This document shows, piece after piece, positions 12,701 to 64,000 of a stretch of 64,000 nt of DNA. Location of the stretch: positions 19,096,001-19,160,000 of the forward strand of contig OU612075.1 of the NCBI GenBank assembly GCA_914767715.1, written 5' to 3'. A program made the position numbers and the translations under genes. Position 1 is the first letter of the stretch, and every line of letters begins with the position of its first letter. A model generated the notes under the pieces. It was given only the letters and a program-made list of their open reading frames with translations, was not told the origin of the DNA and did no database searches. Source of the stretch: Membranipora membranacea (taxonomy: Eukaryota; Bryozoa; Gymnolaemata; Cheilostomatida; Membraniporidae).

Positions 12701-15226
12701 TCATAACGGTAGTAGAAGCCTTCACCACCAGAGACACGACACAAGTGTACTTGCACTTCTGTACTAGATAAATCTGGACGACTGTCATGAATGCACAAAC
12801 CAAACGGACCCTTAGATAATTTCAAATGTTCACCTGCCAATGCAACAGTCTCATCCGGATGCAGACCAAGCAGCTCTCCACCATTCAGAATGTCAACATT
12901 AGAACCACGAGCCAGCTGAGAGACATCGGTGTCAGGAAATAATCTGCTAATAAACTCCATTACTAATGGAGGCACTTTACCAGTGATCTCAAATTGGGAC
13001 CTATCAGACATTTTTAAGGTCAAAGTTCCAATTGCCAAGTCATTAGGATTAGGCTTACTACTATTACATTCATATCTGGGACATTTTATTCTATTTGCCA
13101 GTGGCAAGCAAATTGCCTGCGCTTAATTAACCTTATTTGTGAACTCTCTACGGCTAAAAACAGCAGCTGCATGTGAAATGATTTGAATGCAAATAATGGA
13201 GTACCAGCAGCATTAGCATTCGAAAATACAAAAGAAAATCAGATGTCACAGAATAAATTGAAACGTTTGATTCATACGTAGCCTGTCGGAGACATAATGG
13301 ATGAGCATTTTAGAAACATTTTAGTTTGAGCCCCCAAACTCTCCACCTCCAACTGGAAACCCTCTGCAATGGTGTCTCAGCAATGTTGAAACCATACAGA
13401 AAACATTTAACCCAGAGTCCAGCTATAGACTTAATCCACTGGTGTCCCTAAAGTACCAGCTAATGAATGTCAGATTAGTGTCAAACACGCCACCGGACCT
13501 TTTCCCATCATCCTATCAATCAGCATAATATTTTAGCTGAGTAGCTGACAGATAGTCTGATCGCTTCAAATACGCAATGTATTCGATACAAATTCTGTTG
13601 ATAGCAGAGTTAAAAACGCATCAGATTTCCGATGCAGCAGAAAGATATAGCCTTATCACCGCAGCCCAACTTTTTGTGTTGGGCCACTGTGATAACCCCA
13701 GACAATCTAGACTTAGGGATCAGACTATCCAACTGTAGTTTGCTTAGCTTACCCTAGTAATGTTGTGATAAGGTTAACAGCAGGTCTTCGTGCAGTAAAG
13801 TCATACTCATCCAACAAAGATAAGAGAAGGGAGACGTTAGCCTCGGACTTTATGAATATCTCTGTGAACTGTGCACCTGTGGATAAGAAAATCACAATAA
13901 CACTTAACATAAAGTTACACTAGCTGTTCTCATACATTGAAATAATGAATTGTGCCAAACAGTACATTGTATTGCCCAACATCGCTTATGACAGTATTAG
14001 CCTGTATTTGACGTGTTCTGTTAACATCTCACAGATGTACTCCAGCCCATAAAATTCCAAGCAATATGTTCAGCTCAATGCATAGTACTGACAGAACAGA
14101 AATCATAGAACTTATCTTCAATTTTGTTGCCACAATCCGAGTTGATAGTCAGGGGTTGATGACACGAGGGCTTATAGGTTGAACCCCTGATATTTTGTGA
14201 ATCTAAGAGGGCCTTAGTGCTGGCTTTGCTGTATAAACACCAACATGATGAAAACCATGGGCTGTTCTCCCATCAATATTCGTTGGGGCCAAAATCTGAT
14301 TATTTTCGCCCAGGGCTCATTCATTTGCTATTATATTACAATCTAGACGAATTCTATTTCATCAGAGTTTACGATAGCTTATCTAAATAAGGAACTACAA
14401 GTATTCATCGCTTACCTATATCAGCGGGGATGTTGACTTCATCCTCCTCGATCTCTTCCGAAAAGATATTCAGAAGAGCACCGAGAGCAAAACTCACAAT
14501 CTCCAGATCACTCCTGTCCTTATCCAATATCTCTCTGAGCGTAAAACAAAGGGACATGAATAAACCAATGAGTGGAAAGAGTTACTGAATAACAGCGAGC
14601 TAAATCTTTTAGGGTTAGGGTGCCAACACAAGAAGAGCAGCTCCCAAGACTCAGACTCATCCCTCTCAATTGACCTATTGCTATGCCTATGCGACCCAAC
14701 AGTCAATACTATATGAAGCACTGGATAGACTACAGACAATAATTTTAACTTATAAATTGTGGAACTTGAAACAGGAACACTGTTCAATTACGGGAAACTA
14801 CTGTTTTTTGACCTAGCAGCGGTGACTTCGGAGTTGGGTCAGGAAGTGTATTTTACTAACAACAACAGTTGACAGTGTGACAGTGTGACAGTGTATGTAT
14901 GTTGTTGCTGTAACAGCTATTGTGTAACAATAAATGGATGGATTACAGTTTCCATTTTCTTGACAGTGGTTCTGAAAGTCACAGCATAAAGGAATATATA
15001 CTTTAAGACCATCTTGAGCTACTTACATCAGTATTTCCATGGCTTGTGTGCCAACTTGGAGTCTGAATTTTCCTTTAGATAGTGACCTCAAAGCTCTGAC
15101 AGCTCCTCTCCTGTCATCTAATAAAGTTGATGTCCTTGCTCTTTCACAGAGCTTTGTGACTGTATTTGCACCATCAGATTCCTGTGGGCCTTTATCCCCA
15201 CCAAGATATTGCTTAAAATAGTCCAT
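3718..15226 (-). CDS. USO1: General vesicular transport factor p115 (USO1), 14 exons, complete
   Basis: Golgi and ER-to-Golgi tethering factor that bridges vesicles and SNAREs. Exons (minus): 15226-15027, 14534-14416, 13876-13753, 11147-10965, 9970-9769, 8945-8730, 8174-7964, 7476-7286, 6530-6362, 6013-5912, 5536-5354, 4979-4834, 4727-4542, 4143-3718. All splices are GT-AG and the phases join into one 885-codon frame ending in TAA. Residues 1 to about 633 are the armadillo-like globular head (for example STLLDDRRGAVRALRSLSK, IVVEDCLILL and LLQQLCTILMATG). About 634-865 is a Gln/Glu/Lys-rich coiled-coil tail, and the last 14 residues are acidic (EIVSDSEEEDGEDD), as in p115. It is about 75 residues shorter than the human protein, apparently in the tail. 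The ATG at 15226 gives an N terminus that aligns with p115 from the start. Intron 3 carries a retroelement fragment. Confidence 0.95.
10281..10375. repeat. Short dispersed inverted-repeat element, copy 1
   Basis: About 95 bp, bounded by AGATCCAAGTTTGATACAA on the left and TGGATCATGCTTGATCT on the right, which are imperfect inverted copies. The centre contains CATTCTACTGGTGTGCCACC and GGCTCAAAT. Two further copies occur at 48668-48777 and 53097-53185, and degraded ends lie near 10425-10460, 32230-32400 and 39560-39660. It lies in USO1 intron 4. Confidence 0.65.
12194..13107 (-). mobile_element. Decayed BEL/Pao-like LTR retrotransposon fragment in USO1 intron 3
   Basis: Three broken minus-strand frames cover 13107-12652, 12803-12564 and 12508-12194. 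The first contains VDILNGGELLGLHPDETV then KGPFGLCIHDSRPDL, resembling the aspartic-protease-to-RT region of BEL/Pao elements. The last contains RFSSSRSLIRVMARILNIFK followed by LLSQFDPELLQSATDVV, resembling the post-RT segment (F-S-W-LLRV-A-LRF, then an EEL-A helix). The RT core and the integrase are missing, so this is an internally deleted, non-functional relic. No LTRs were recognised. The family call rests on motif memory and is moderate. Confidence 0.55.
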
Positions 15227-16764
15227 CTTGGGGACAAATAATGTAAATAGGTAGCAAAGTTATAATAATCAACCTCTGTTTGCTAACTTTCTTCTGTGCA
15301 AAACTGAAAGTAGACGTGGAAGTACTACCTCTCTGAACAAAGAGCAAATAATGATTGTGCAGTGGTCTGTAATGAATTCACATGTCTATTGCAATAAAAT
15401 CCCAATCAGACCTGATGATATTCGACATATTTACCTATGTTTTTGAACCGACTGACTAAAATTTGACCTACATGCAGATAAAATCTGATCAGAGATAAGA
15501 GCTAATGCACTATTAGTATTAATATTTGGTCTTTGTAGAGGCCTCTTGATTGTAAGTGTTCCAATCAAACCATAATTGAAACCCAATAATCATGATTACA
15601 ACATTTTTAGCAGAAATCTTAGTTGGGAAGACAACTCTTATCTGCTGGTATTTGAAATCGATACTCTGAACAGGGAGAATTCTCCCTGCTCTGAACCAGG
15701 GAGTTGATATCCCTAACTCCCTTTCTGAACTGATGAGGACATGATGTCCGTACATCATATTACCTCTTGATTCAACTTCTGATATCCCAGTCTGACAGGT
15801 CAGACACATTGTGCGTTTTCTTTCGTTTTGCGCATGTTAATCAAATAAAATCCCAAAATCTATTTATCTAACTCCAAGGAATACTTTTCTCCACCTAACG
15901 AGCTTAGCTTGCTTAACATGACAGTATAACCTTTACAACTAGATCAAGTTTGAGTGTCCTTATTGATGGCATACTCCCGTGTGAATTTCATGTCAATCCT
16001 CTACTCTGTAAGGTCTGTATTCAACAGACACCATTGTTTTCTTTCATTTTGTTCATGAGTAGTAGTTTTTAATCAATCCATGAAGCGCCAACAAACTGCC
16101 GTATATTTGTTCAACTACATAACTATTTATTTTATATTTTAATTCCACAGAATAATCAACAAGTAAAAAATGAATAATAATAATATAACACATTGATTCC
16201 ACAGGTGTTCTCCGCAAGAACACTTGAAACTGTAGCGTGTAATCATAATATTGATTTTGGAGGTTAAAAAACATGCAATTATGGTACAAAGATAAGATAA
16301 CAACATAGTGAGGAACAGCACAAAGACGGCAAAACGAACAGCAGTTTTGTTTTTGGTTCAGATACAGAGAAAAGTTTAGATGCCAATGCGACAGCGCATT
16401 AATAATCAAATCTTAAAAAAATATCAGATGTTATGACCACATATCTTTTGCACCAATGTGTAAAGAAATACTTTATATGAGAGCAAATTATTGATATATG
16501 ACCTTGACATAATTATAACATCATGGTGATAAGAAGACAATAAACTGATGTGCAGAGCAGGTTTCATACTGGGAAACTCTACAATTGGATCGAGCAAGGA
16601 GTTACTCCTTGAATCGAGTAACAAGTGAACTACACAAATAATAATATAATTGGGGTGATTAAAGGGGTAGGGAGTAAGACATAATTAGTTGCGGAGCTCA
16701 GCAGTTGTCACTGTTACTAGAGCTTACACAGCGTATTGACTAAAGATGATAATGCTGAATGGTG
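15227..16764. other. Intergenic region between USO1 start and ABCC 3' end
   Basis: The two genes are in tandem on the minus strand and the gap is 1.5 kb. The right part is the probable 3' UTR of the ABCC gene; a minus-strand AATAAA lies at 16131-16126, about 635 nt past the stop. The left part holds the USO1 promoter and leader. Several short open frames here resemble no known protein. Confidence 0.5.
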
Positions 16765-56443
<39,679 letters not shown>

Positions 56444-59424
56444 AATTATTCACATTCACAGTGTGTTTTGTAATTGCTAATATGAATAATTCAACTGTCT
56501 GTCTCAGATTGTAGGATGCTTGAACTTGGTGTGTTATTCCCAGTCAGCCACTCCAACTCTGTCTGTAGCCCGCTGATTGCACGGCTAAATGAATTAACTG
56601 TGCCTCACTCAATGGTCAAACCGCTGAATGACAGATGATGATAATAGTTTCATAAAATCGCTACACACAACCATTCATCTCCGCGCGTGTATTGATAATG
56701 ACATCACTGCTTGCGGTCTTATTATCTTTCTTCTAGTTGGTAGACTAACAACGCTGTAAATTACACAAGATAGATAAGTTGTGACCCAAAGGTCATTTCA
56801 ATCAATGATTTTGTTTCAATGAAATAATGGGACATGGGCAAACAGCTTATTTATCCTTTTCAATTTCAATTCTACAACAGGTTCTTGGTGTGCATTTTAA
56901 GCCATTTAATGAGGGTATTCAGCCAGCTGGGACTTCAAAATTTACCCCCAGCCCAAGGACCATGATATGCAAAAGAAATTTAAGGCTTTACAGATGAATT
57001 TTTTATCATGTCATGCCTCAATCAATAGATAGGGGAGTCTTATCTAGTTGTTCCACATTTTAATTCTATTTCTTCCACTCACACATATAGGGAAATATGT
57101 GAAAATGTCCTACTTTTTCCTTTGAGCAGTTTCAAATTGCCTTAGGTTGCAAAGAGTCTAAAATAATCAACTGTCCCAAGAGGACTGTCTCATCTACTGA
57201 TCCTGCAGGTCAAATTGCAACAATACTACGATATTATGGGCATTATTTCTGAGAACAATGGGTAAATCTCAATGTCGTTTGCACTGGCTGCAAAAAAATA
57301 ATGCTAACTACTGGACAATGAGCCACTGATCCTATCATAGCAAACAATAGCAGAATCAGAAAGTTGACTAGTCATGATTCAGTTGATGAATCACTTAAAT
57401 ATCTTTGTGCCCATCTCATAATTAATATTGGTTACATGACCATTTGTGACCAGGGAAATTATTTCATGCCTAGAGCGTGTCCAACATATTCCATATCGAA
57501 ACCACACTCATGACAACACCTAAGGCTCACACATTTTCACACCCTTAAGAAACCCCAAACCCCAAACCCCTGAAAGTCCTGCACATGAGTCACGGATGAC
57601 GCCTGCAAGATTCATCCAATTAGATGCGAATGTCCGTCCAATGTGCAGAACAGTATGTAACAGTGTGCCCCATGCTTCAAATGATCGTCCGCATTCCAAT
57701 TGGAAGACTTTTGGCTGCCACCTGGTGTATTTTGCATTCGAAACACAATGAGATTACTGAATGATTCTGAGGAATACACTCTGCGCTGGAAAATTTTTCA
57801 CATAAGGGAGCAAAATGGAGCAAATCTATCCAACTAAAAGATTTTTGGTCTAAAATCTTTGGAAAAGGAGACTTGAATAAAACGTCCCTTGAAACGGTCA
57901 TTGACAACTCCCAAATAGGAGAGAAGAAAAATGTATCAGAATGGACATTCAGTGCAGTTTAGCCCACCCCAACGCTGATGATGGAACGTTGGGCCTACTC
58001 CAACACCAAAAACTCTTACCCCAACGTCGTTGGGGCTCCTCAACACCACTGGCTCTCACATTGTGGTAACATAGTCTATGCATACATATGATACACATTC
58101 ACGATGGTCGTATTTGATTGAATAGAACAAGTGGCCAAATATGTGCCGAAAAGCTAGTATTAGATATATCTAGGTCTTGCAAAAACTGGTGTTGCAATAT
58201 GGACAATTTCACTGAGCCGGTTGTGACAGTTAGCTTTAGATTATTGTAAACAATATTTCGCAAGAGCAAGAGCTAGTCCCTAGCAGTCTGGATGTTGCAT
58301 ACTGATTGAGGTCAGTAGTGTATGTGGCAAGTTTGAGCATTTGATGATTGCGCAGAGCGTAGGCTGTGCTCTGCTACCTGCGACAGCGAAATGCTGTCAC
58401 AGTTGGTTTTTACAGTAATTCCCACAATTAATAAGTGTTGAAAGAGGGTTATATCATATACATAAACACATACAGTAGACGTGGGGATGATACTACACTA
58501 TTTATTATTTAAGTTATACACACAGGAACATACTATCTCTCTATTCTTTAAATTAATGAAACCATCATTTCACTGTTTGTACAACTTCTTTTATCTTTCT
58601 TATCTATCTTATCTATTCTATGGATTAATTAAATCTATGATGATAATGACATGAATAGAAAATATATCATTTACTACTTCTCTATTATTTACATCTCATC
58701 TACACAATCCCTATGGAATCTATATTTATATATAATTTTTGATATGGTCTAGTGGTGAGTGCATGCAGGGATGATGCATGGAATGGATGATGGAGATACA
58801 ACAAACAACAACAAACATATACCAACACCAGCAGAAAAAAAACTAAATATTGCCTTGACAAATATTGAGAGAAGCTATGTGGGAGATAACATGGTCTTGG
58901 GATGGTCATATCCCACAACTTTATCATTTAATGACATTCTTACACGCACACAATGCAAACAAGTACAAGTTGAGTTGAGAGAGCCTTTCATAGCATAGCT
59001 TGGTGACAGTCAAACAAATTACACTTGCCGGAAGCAAGCTATAGACCTATATATTGATACGAATACTTCACTTATTTTCACGAAGGTTTATCTTACTATC
59101 TACTTTAAGATCTCTTAGGTGTTAAATGTTGCATAAAAAATTTAAGAAAAAAATATGAAGTTAATAAGAGTTTTTCTTATACAAAATGTATTTTTGATAG
59201 GAAAAATTGATAAATCATTAGATTTTACAATATACAAGAATTGTTGCAGGACTGCTCTGAAAGTCTACAACAGGACTTCCGGAAGAAAAATTGAGTAGGG
59301 AGAAATTTTTTTCCTGTAGTGTAAGTGTTACCAAGTTTCATTGCCTAAATCATATCACAATCATCCATATACATGGTAGATTTTAGTGCACATGATTAAT
59401 GTTTGCACAAGCAAGCTCTAAAAA
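56444..59424. promoter_or_regulatory. Divergent intergenic region between the ABCC and LRBA/NBEA-like genes
   Basis: The ABCC gene is read leftward from 56443 and the LRBA/NBEA-like gene rightward from 59425, so both promoters should lie in these 3.0 kb. This is inferred from gene order; no core promoter element was identified with confidence. Small open frames in this stretch resemble nothing known. Confidence 0.5.
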
Positions 59425-62400
59425 ATGTCTGATGAACCTGAGTTGCAAGATGTCCCTTTAGAGACACCTGATACTGAGGACCCACCCAGTACTCCAGGTG
59501 GTGGTCTTGTTGGAGAAGGTCAACTTGTGCAAAGCAAGCCAGATAATGACAAGCACAATGATGCTGACATAGCTGGTGGTGATACAAAGGAACCTGGAGA
59601 TACGGAAGTTAATGGTAGTGGTGATCTTGGGAAGAATCAACATGTAGGACCAAAGGATGCAAACAAAGCTAAGCCTAAGGATTCTTCTGGGGAACAAGCT
59701 GCAACACCTGCAGCTAAGCGCTCGTCAGTTGTTGATCAGGTTATGAATCACTCGCCTGGAGATGGTCTGAAGCAGCTAGCCTATCTTGAAATTTTGATGG
59801 CTGATGCAGCAAACGATGTAACTGATAGGGATGTTGTTGACTCGGTGCTCAATGTGGTAAGTAGTGGTCATGAAAATAAACCTACCTAGGCCCTCTCAAT
59901 AACTTAAGGCCTTAGAGGGCATTGTAAGCTCATTGCTTCAGGCTTGGAGTTGAGTAGTAACAAACAGAGAGCTAACTTATGATTTGCTCAATTTTGAGAA
60001 GGCTGCCGTGTAATTGATCAATTGGAATAAGGCCCTATGCGTTTAAATCTAGACCTAAGACCTCATACTCTCTTGCTGTTCACACAATGAATATTTCTAT
60101 CCAACACATTTGTCGTTAAATATATACTGTATCTTGACAGCTTGTCGGTGGACAGTTTGATTTGGAGACTAACTTTGTTGTAAAAGATCTTAGTAATGTG
60201 AAATATCTGCTGAACTTCATGCCTCACGTAACTGAAAAGCTACAGGTAAGACATTAGTCCTGTCTGATTACGAGTTTATTCGTAACACGTACTACTACTA
60301 AGCCTTTAATGACTCTTATTGTATGATACATACATCTCCTTTAATCCTTGTCAACCAAGGCTATCATGTCAGTTTTAGTGGATCATGTTGTCTGTCCAGT
60401 AGAAGATTATTTTCAGTAGGTTGATCCTGCAATTCATACTTTTAATACAACAAATCAGTGCTGCTATGCCAGCTCCTAATGGTCTATCAGTGCAAAAATC
60501 AGCTAATGGCTATATTTTGTCTGCCAAAAGAAGCTCTCCGCCCCATTTATAACAAAATATCCCTGTGATTCAGGCTGTAGTAGTTTATATTCAGTAGGCC
60601 TAGTAGTGACCAAACTCACAGTAGCCTCAGGAAGGCGTATTTGTAAACTTAACTGCCAACTAAATTCTATAATGCTGATACAATACATTACTCGTGGTAT
60701 CCAGTGCAAAAATGAAAAAATCAGCAACTCGCATGACTTGTCTATATACTTACTGTCACAAGAAGCTATCAGCCTCATGTACACCCAATTTTTCTCCGTG
60801 ATTTGTATATGTAGGCTGAGATATAGTATGTATGTATGTATGTAGGCATGTATAAACAATGTTCTCTGTGATTTATTTATGCAGGCTGAGATATGGAGTA
60901 TGCTGAGCGGTATTCTGAGAAAGAGCCGGAGAAACTTGTTAGCTTTTACTGAAGCTGGATTTATACGATACATTCTCAGACAGATTAGTGACTGCAGTGC
61001 ACTTATAGGAGGTCAGTGGGATCACAGTGTTACTCTAAATTACTAGTTATGTATTGTAATGAACGATAATGTTTTGGTAGGCCTATTTGTGTATGTTATG
61101 TTATGCTATTGGTGCACAGTGCACACACAAATATTGTATAATCTACCTGGTCTTTTTTGTCAATCAAATTCAATGAAGGTCCCTGATGGCTGTAAATCTC
61201 ACAATCATCCATATATTAGGCCTTGACATTGGGTATGATTAAGGGAGGTTAGAAGGCTGAAACAAAGAAGAAGGTGATGCTTATGTACACCAACAGCATC
61301 TAATTTCGTACAGCGATTCCTCGGCATGACGGCCGAGACAGGCATCTCATGTATCACACCTAGACAGTTTTCTATGACCTCATTCATCGTCAACCTTCTC
61401 ATCACCATCAATCCTTGCTTTCTTTTATTCAGCTTGTTGTGTATTTACAGTACAGATATCAAGAATGCTAGTTTACTGATGTGAAAGATAATATTCAGGG
61501 TGTAGATTTTGTTTCTAATCCATAAACACTCAATTTTTTCCCATCCCACTCCATGCTCTAGTTTTCCATCATATGTTTTCCTGTCTTTATTACAGATCTG
61601 CTGATGGATATGATGACAGTGCTAGCGGGATACAGTATAACTGTCGCTGAGTTACAGCTGCTCTTTACTAAACTTAAGTCTGTGGATAATGAATGGCCCC
61701 TCTGCGCTCCAAAACTTCTCAAAGTAAGTCTGCCTCTACCTTCCTCTGGATTCGGCTCCACATCTTCATGTGAAATCTATTCTAGAGCCTTTTTCAGAAG
61801 AGCATTAAGTAGTCTGCTCAAATGCAGTCTGGCATGGAACTCTTCATGACACTCACACATGTTATGCACCAGGAGAACCCAATAGTGAGCACATTGGCTA
61901 GAAGAGAATAGTTGCAGCTGAACTGCTCTAAATCAACATACAGGGATCAGAAACTTGCTCTATTTTTGTTAGCCGTGACCCGGGATGACCAGATGTGCGG
62001 TCTTTATCTTTTCAAATCAATGCAAATATAACTATTCTCACTTCTGGAATATCAATGAGGCTGCAATTGGCAATGAATATTGATAGCATGATATCACAGA
62101 TTTAGGATATACTCTGTGATGATATGAAAAACCTGTTCTATTGATGAATAATTAATGATTGTTATGCTTTCATTCACGTTCCATCACTTAGCTTGAGCTG
62201 CCTGCTGTCAAGTGGAAATATTAATAAAAATGTAATGACTAGCCAGTGTTGAAGAACTTGAACCTGTGCTGCCAGTCTTATGGCTAAGCATTCTACTCTA
62301 GATTACAATATGCATTCACTAATTAAAAGTCAGCAATATTGAGTTAAATTAATTTTATGATGTAGGATGTACAGGAATACAATTTGCCTGCCTTTTTGAT

Positions 62401-63409
62401 GTTTCAGGTTTTGCAGCAGATGCCAACTAGACATGGGCCCGATGAGTTCTTTAGTTTCCCAGGCAGTAAACAAGCTGCTATATCCTTACCACCGATGTCT
62501 CCCCAGCGCTGGCCCTATCAGCTCGGCTGGTCCTACTGCAGCTGGATATGTCTCGATCCGTTTACTGGAGTATCTGTAGACCAGGAGAAACCATTCCTCT
62601 TCTGGTAAGTCTTGAAGGTTAAAAACAATCTATAGATCATGTAGAAAAGTTTATATAAATAAAATATGTAAAATAATTTAGCAGTTTGAAATTGGAATTC
62701 GCAGATGGTGTTATGAAAATGCATGGCTATGACCATTAAAAGAGACCACAAAACTGAAGTTAGTATGTTACTGCAGTAGGCCTACGATTTAAATGAAGAA
62801 AGCGTGCACGAGGAAGGGTTGCTAGTCTGTTTCACGTGGACTAGTTTTACCAAATCCTTGATTTTACTAAGGATGAACTCAATAAAAGAAGCAAAAGTAT
62901 CTTCTGTCATGATCTTACTCATGATATATTCAATTTTAATAAACTTTTTTTAACCTGACTGCCAGCTTTCAAGGTGATATTATGTGGGCTTAAAAGGTTC
63001 ACTGCTTCGGAATGAGGAAATTCATAGTTTGCTGTATTCATTTTGCCGCTGCATTCATTGATAGTTTTTCAGTGTGAGGGAATGGTATATTGTCGCTCTG
63101 TGATAGTTTATTGTGGCATACCAACAACGATCAAACGATGTCAATAATTTGATGGATGTTGTTGCCATCAACTTGTCTCTACTGGGTGTTGCAATATGAA
63201 TAAGTAGAATTTGATGTTTCAACTAGTGGACTTGTACTTATATTAGTTTGTATCTTTTGATTTTTTCTGCCTTTTTATGTAGTTTTCAGACAAAGAACGG
63301 ACTGGGCTACTCAGCTCACTTTGTTGGAAGTGTTTTAGTTCTATCATCTAACAAAGGTCCAGGCAAAGGCTTCCAGGCTTCTATCAACTTTGACTTTGAG
63401 CCCAGAAAG
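59425..63409 (+). CDS. LRBA/NBEA: LRBA/neurobeachin-family BEACH protein, first six coding exons (partial)
   Basis: Large scaffold proteins of this family act in vesicle traffic and receptor sorting. Exons: 59425-59856, 60141-60245, 60885-61011, 61596-61723, 62408-62604, 63283-63409; all GT-AG, phases close over 372 codons, continuing off the right edge. Residues 1 to about 110 are an acidic, Pro/Gly/Asp-rich tail (MSDEPELQDVPLETPD). From about 115 the family region begins: LKQLAYLEILMADAANDVTD, then LVGGQFDLETNF, AEIWSMLSGILRKSRRNLLA, and WPYQLGW. Residues from about 325 open the concanavalin A-like domain (GLGYSAHFVGSVLV). BEACH and WD40 domains would lie outside the window. Invertebrates usually have one gene for both vertebrate NBEA and LRBA, so the choice between them is left open. 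The ATG at 59425 is the first in frame. Confidence 0.92.
60780..60884 (+). repeat. Duplicated splice acceptor region upstream of LRBA/NBEA exon 3
   Basis: TTCTCCGTGATTTGTATATG-TAG-GCTGAGATATAGTATG (about 60789-60828) is repeated as TTCTCTGTGATTTATTTATG-CAG-GCTGAGATATGGAGTATG at the real exon 3 acceptor (exon starts 60885). The first copy runs into a TATG microsatellite. A weaker third resemblance (GTGATTCAGGCTGTAG) lies near 60564. Confidence 0.65.
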
Positions 63410-64000
63410 GTAGGCTGTTTTGTACTAGGTGTAATCCAGGCCATATTTGTTTACTTTATTGAACAGGGGCATATCATGTTTCTTAGCTATTTTTCAGTAA
63501 TTTAAGTGTGCTAACTCTACCCTGGTCTCTGGTTATCACATTACATTCTCAACCATCCCCTCAACCACCTGGTGGTTGGCAATAGAATGTAACATTTTGA
63601 GTGCTAATGGTTTGGAGATAGGACTCAAATGATGTGAGCATCAATGAAGGTGGATAGTGCAGGTCGCCTACTAGAGACTAACTGACAATTAGCTATAGGT
63701 AATCTTCACTTTGATCATATGAAATCAACAAACATGAAGTCCTGTTTGTTTGAAGATGATGTGTTGGAAGTTGGTGACTATATCAGCTCACCATCCCCAC
63801 TTGGCACTGATTTTTACAATCAAAATATACTTTTTTTGTAATCAAATATTCTTGATTACTATCAATAATAGCTTTGTTCATTGTAAGCCTTATCGGCCAA
63901 TCAGCAATGATATTTGTGTTTATTTTGGGAATCACTAAAAGGTCCCATAATGTTTCAAGTAACAATTTTGAGGGTCTTCCCAAGAGCTTTGCAGTCATTG

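Noticed and set aside
15519-15809. Minus-strand frame of 96 codons between ABCC and USO1
   Set aside because: No similarity to a known family and no support for a start or splice site. Left as intergenic.
60503-60973. Minus-strand frame of 156 codons
   Set aside because: It is a shadow across intron 2 and exon 3 of the LRBA/NBEA-like gene, without family resemblance.

Overview
The window is nuclear DNA of an invertebrate animal. The genes have many short exons with GT-AG introns of about 0.1 to 4 kb, AT-rich non-coding DNA, and plentiful short inverted-repeat elements and minisatellites. The proteins are animal-type (USO1/p115, an ABCC5-type transporter, an LRBA/neurobeachin protein, a METTL7-type methyltransferase). 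The phylum cannot be fixed from sequence alone. No prokaryotic feature, tRNA, rRNA or CRISPR was seen.

Layout, left to right. (1) 1134 down to 616, minus: first coding exon of a METTL7-like membrane methyltransferase that runs off the left edge. A 197-bp inverted-repeat element lies at 103-299. (2) 1135-3717: intergenic, holding a 1.45-kb element with long terminal inverted repeats flanked by TTAA. (3) 15226 down to 3718, minus: a complete USO1/p115 vesicle-tethering gene, 14 exons and 885 codons, with a decayed BEL/Pao-like retroelement fragment in intron 3. (4) 56443 down to 16765, minus: a complete ABCC5/MRP5-like full ABC transporter gene with 33 exon positions and about 1,565 residues. 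(5) 56444-59424: intergenic region between divergent genes. (6) 59425 onward, plus: the first six coding exons (372 codons) of an LRBA/neurobeachin-family gene that runs off the right edge.

The main discovery candidate is inside the ABCC gene. Exon position 5 is not one exon but a tandem array of 13 intact, strongly divergent alternative exons between 47509 and 40266, plus at least one decayed copy. Each cassette starts in phase 0, ends in phase 1, is 3n+1 nt long and encodes the same structural piece: the outer end of TM1, the first extracellular loop and TM2 of the first transmembrane domain. The frame closes only if one cassette is used (or four, seven and so on), so this looks like a Dscam-style mutually exclusive array that swaps part of the substrate pathway of a drug/anion exporter. 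Most cassette donors lack the +5 G that nearly all constant exons of the gene have, which fits regulated choice.

The same gene has three minisatellites. One of 30-bp units spans the exon 14/intron 14 boundary and therefore multiplies its splice donor in frame. A 25-bp array (about 73 copies) lies in intron 15, and a 15-bp array with higher-order repeats lies in intron 18. Small symmetric exons 17-19 could further vary the linker after the first nucleotide-binding domain.
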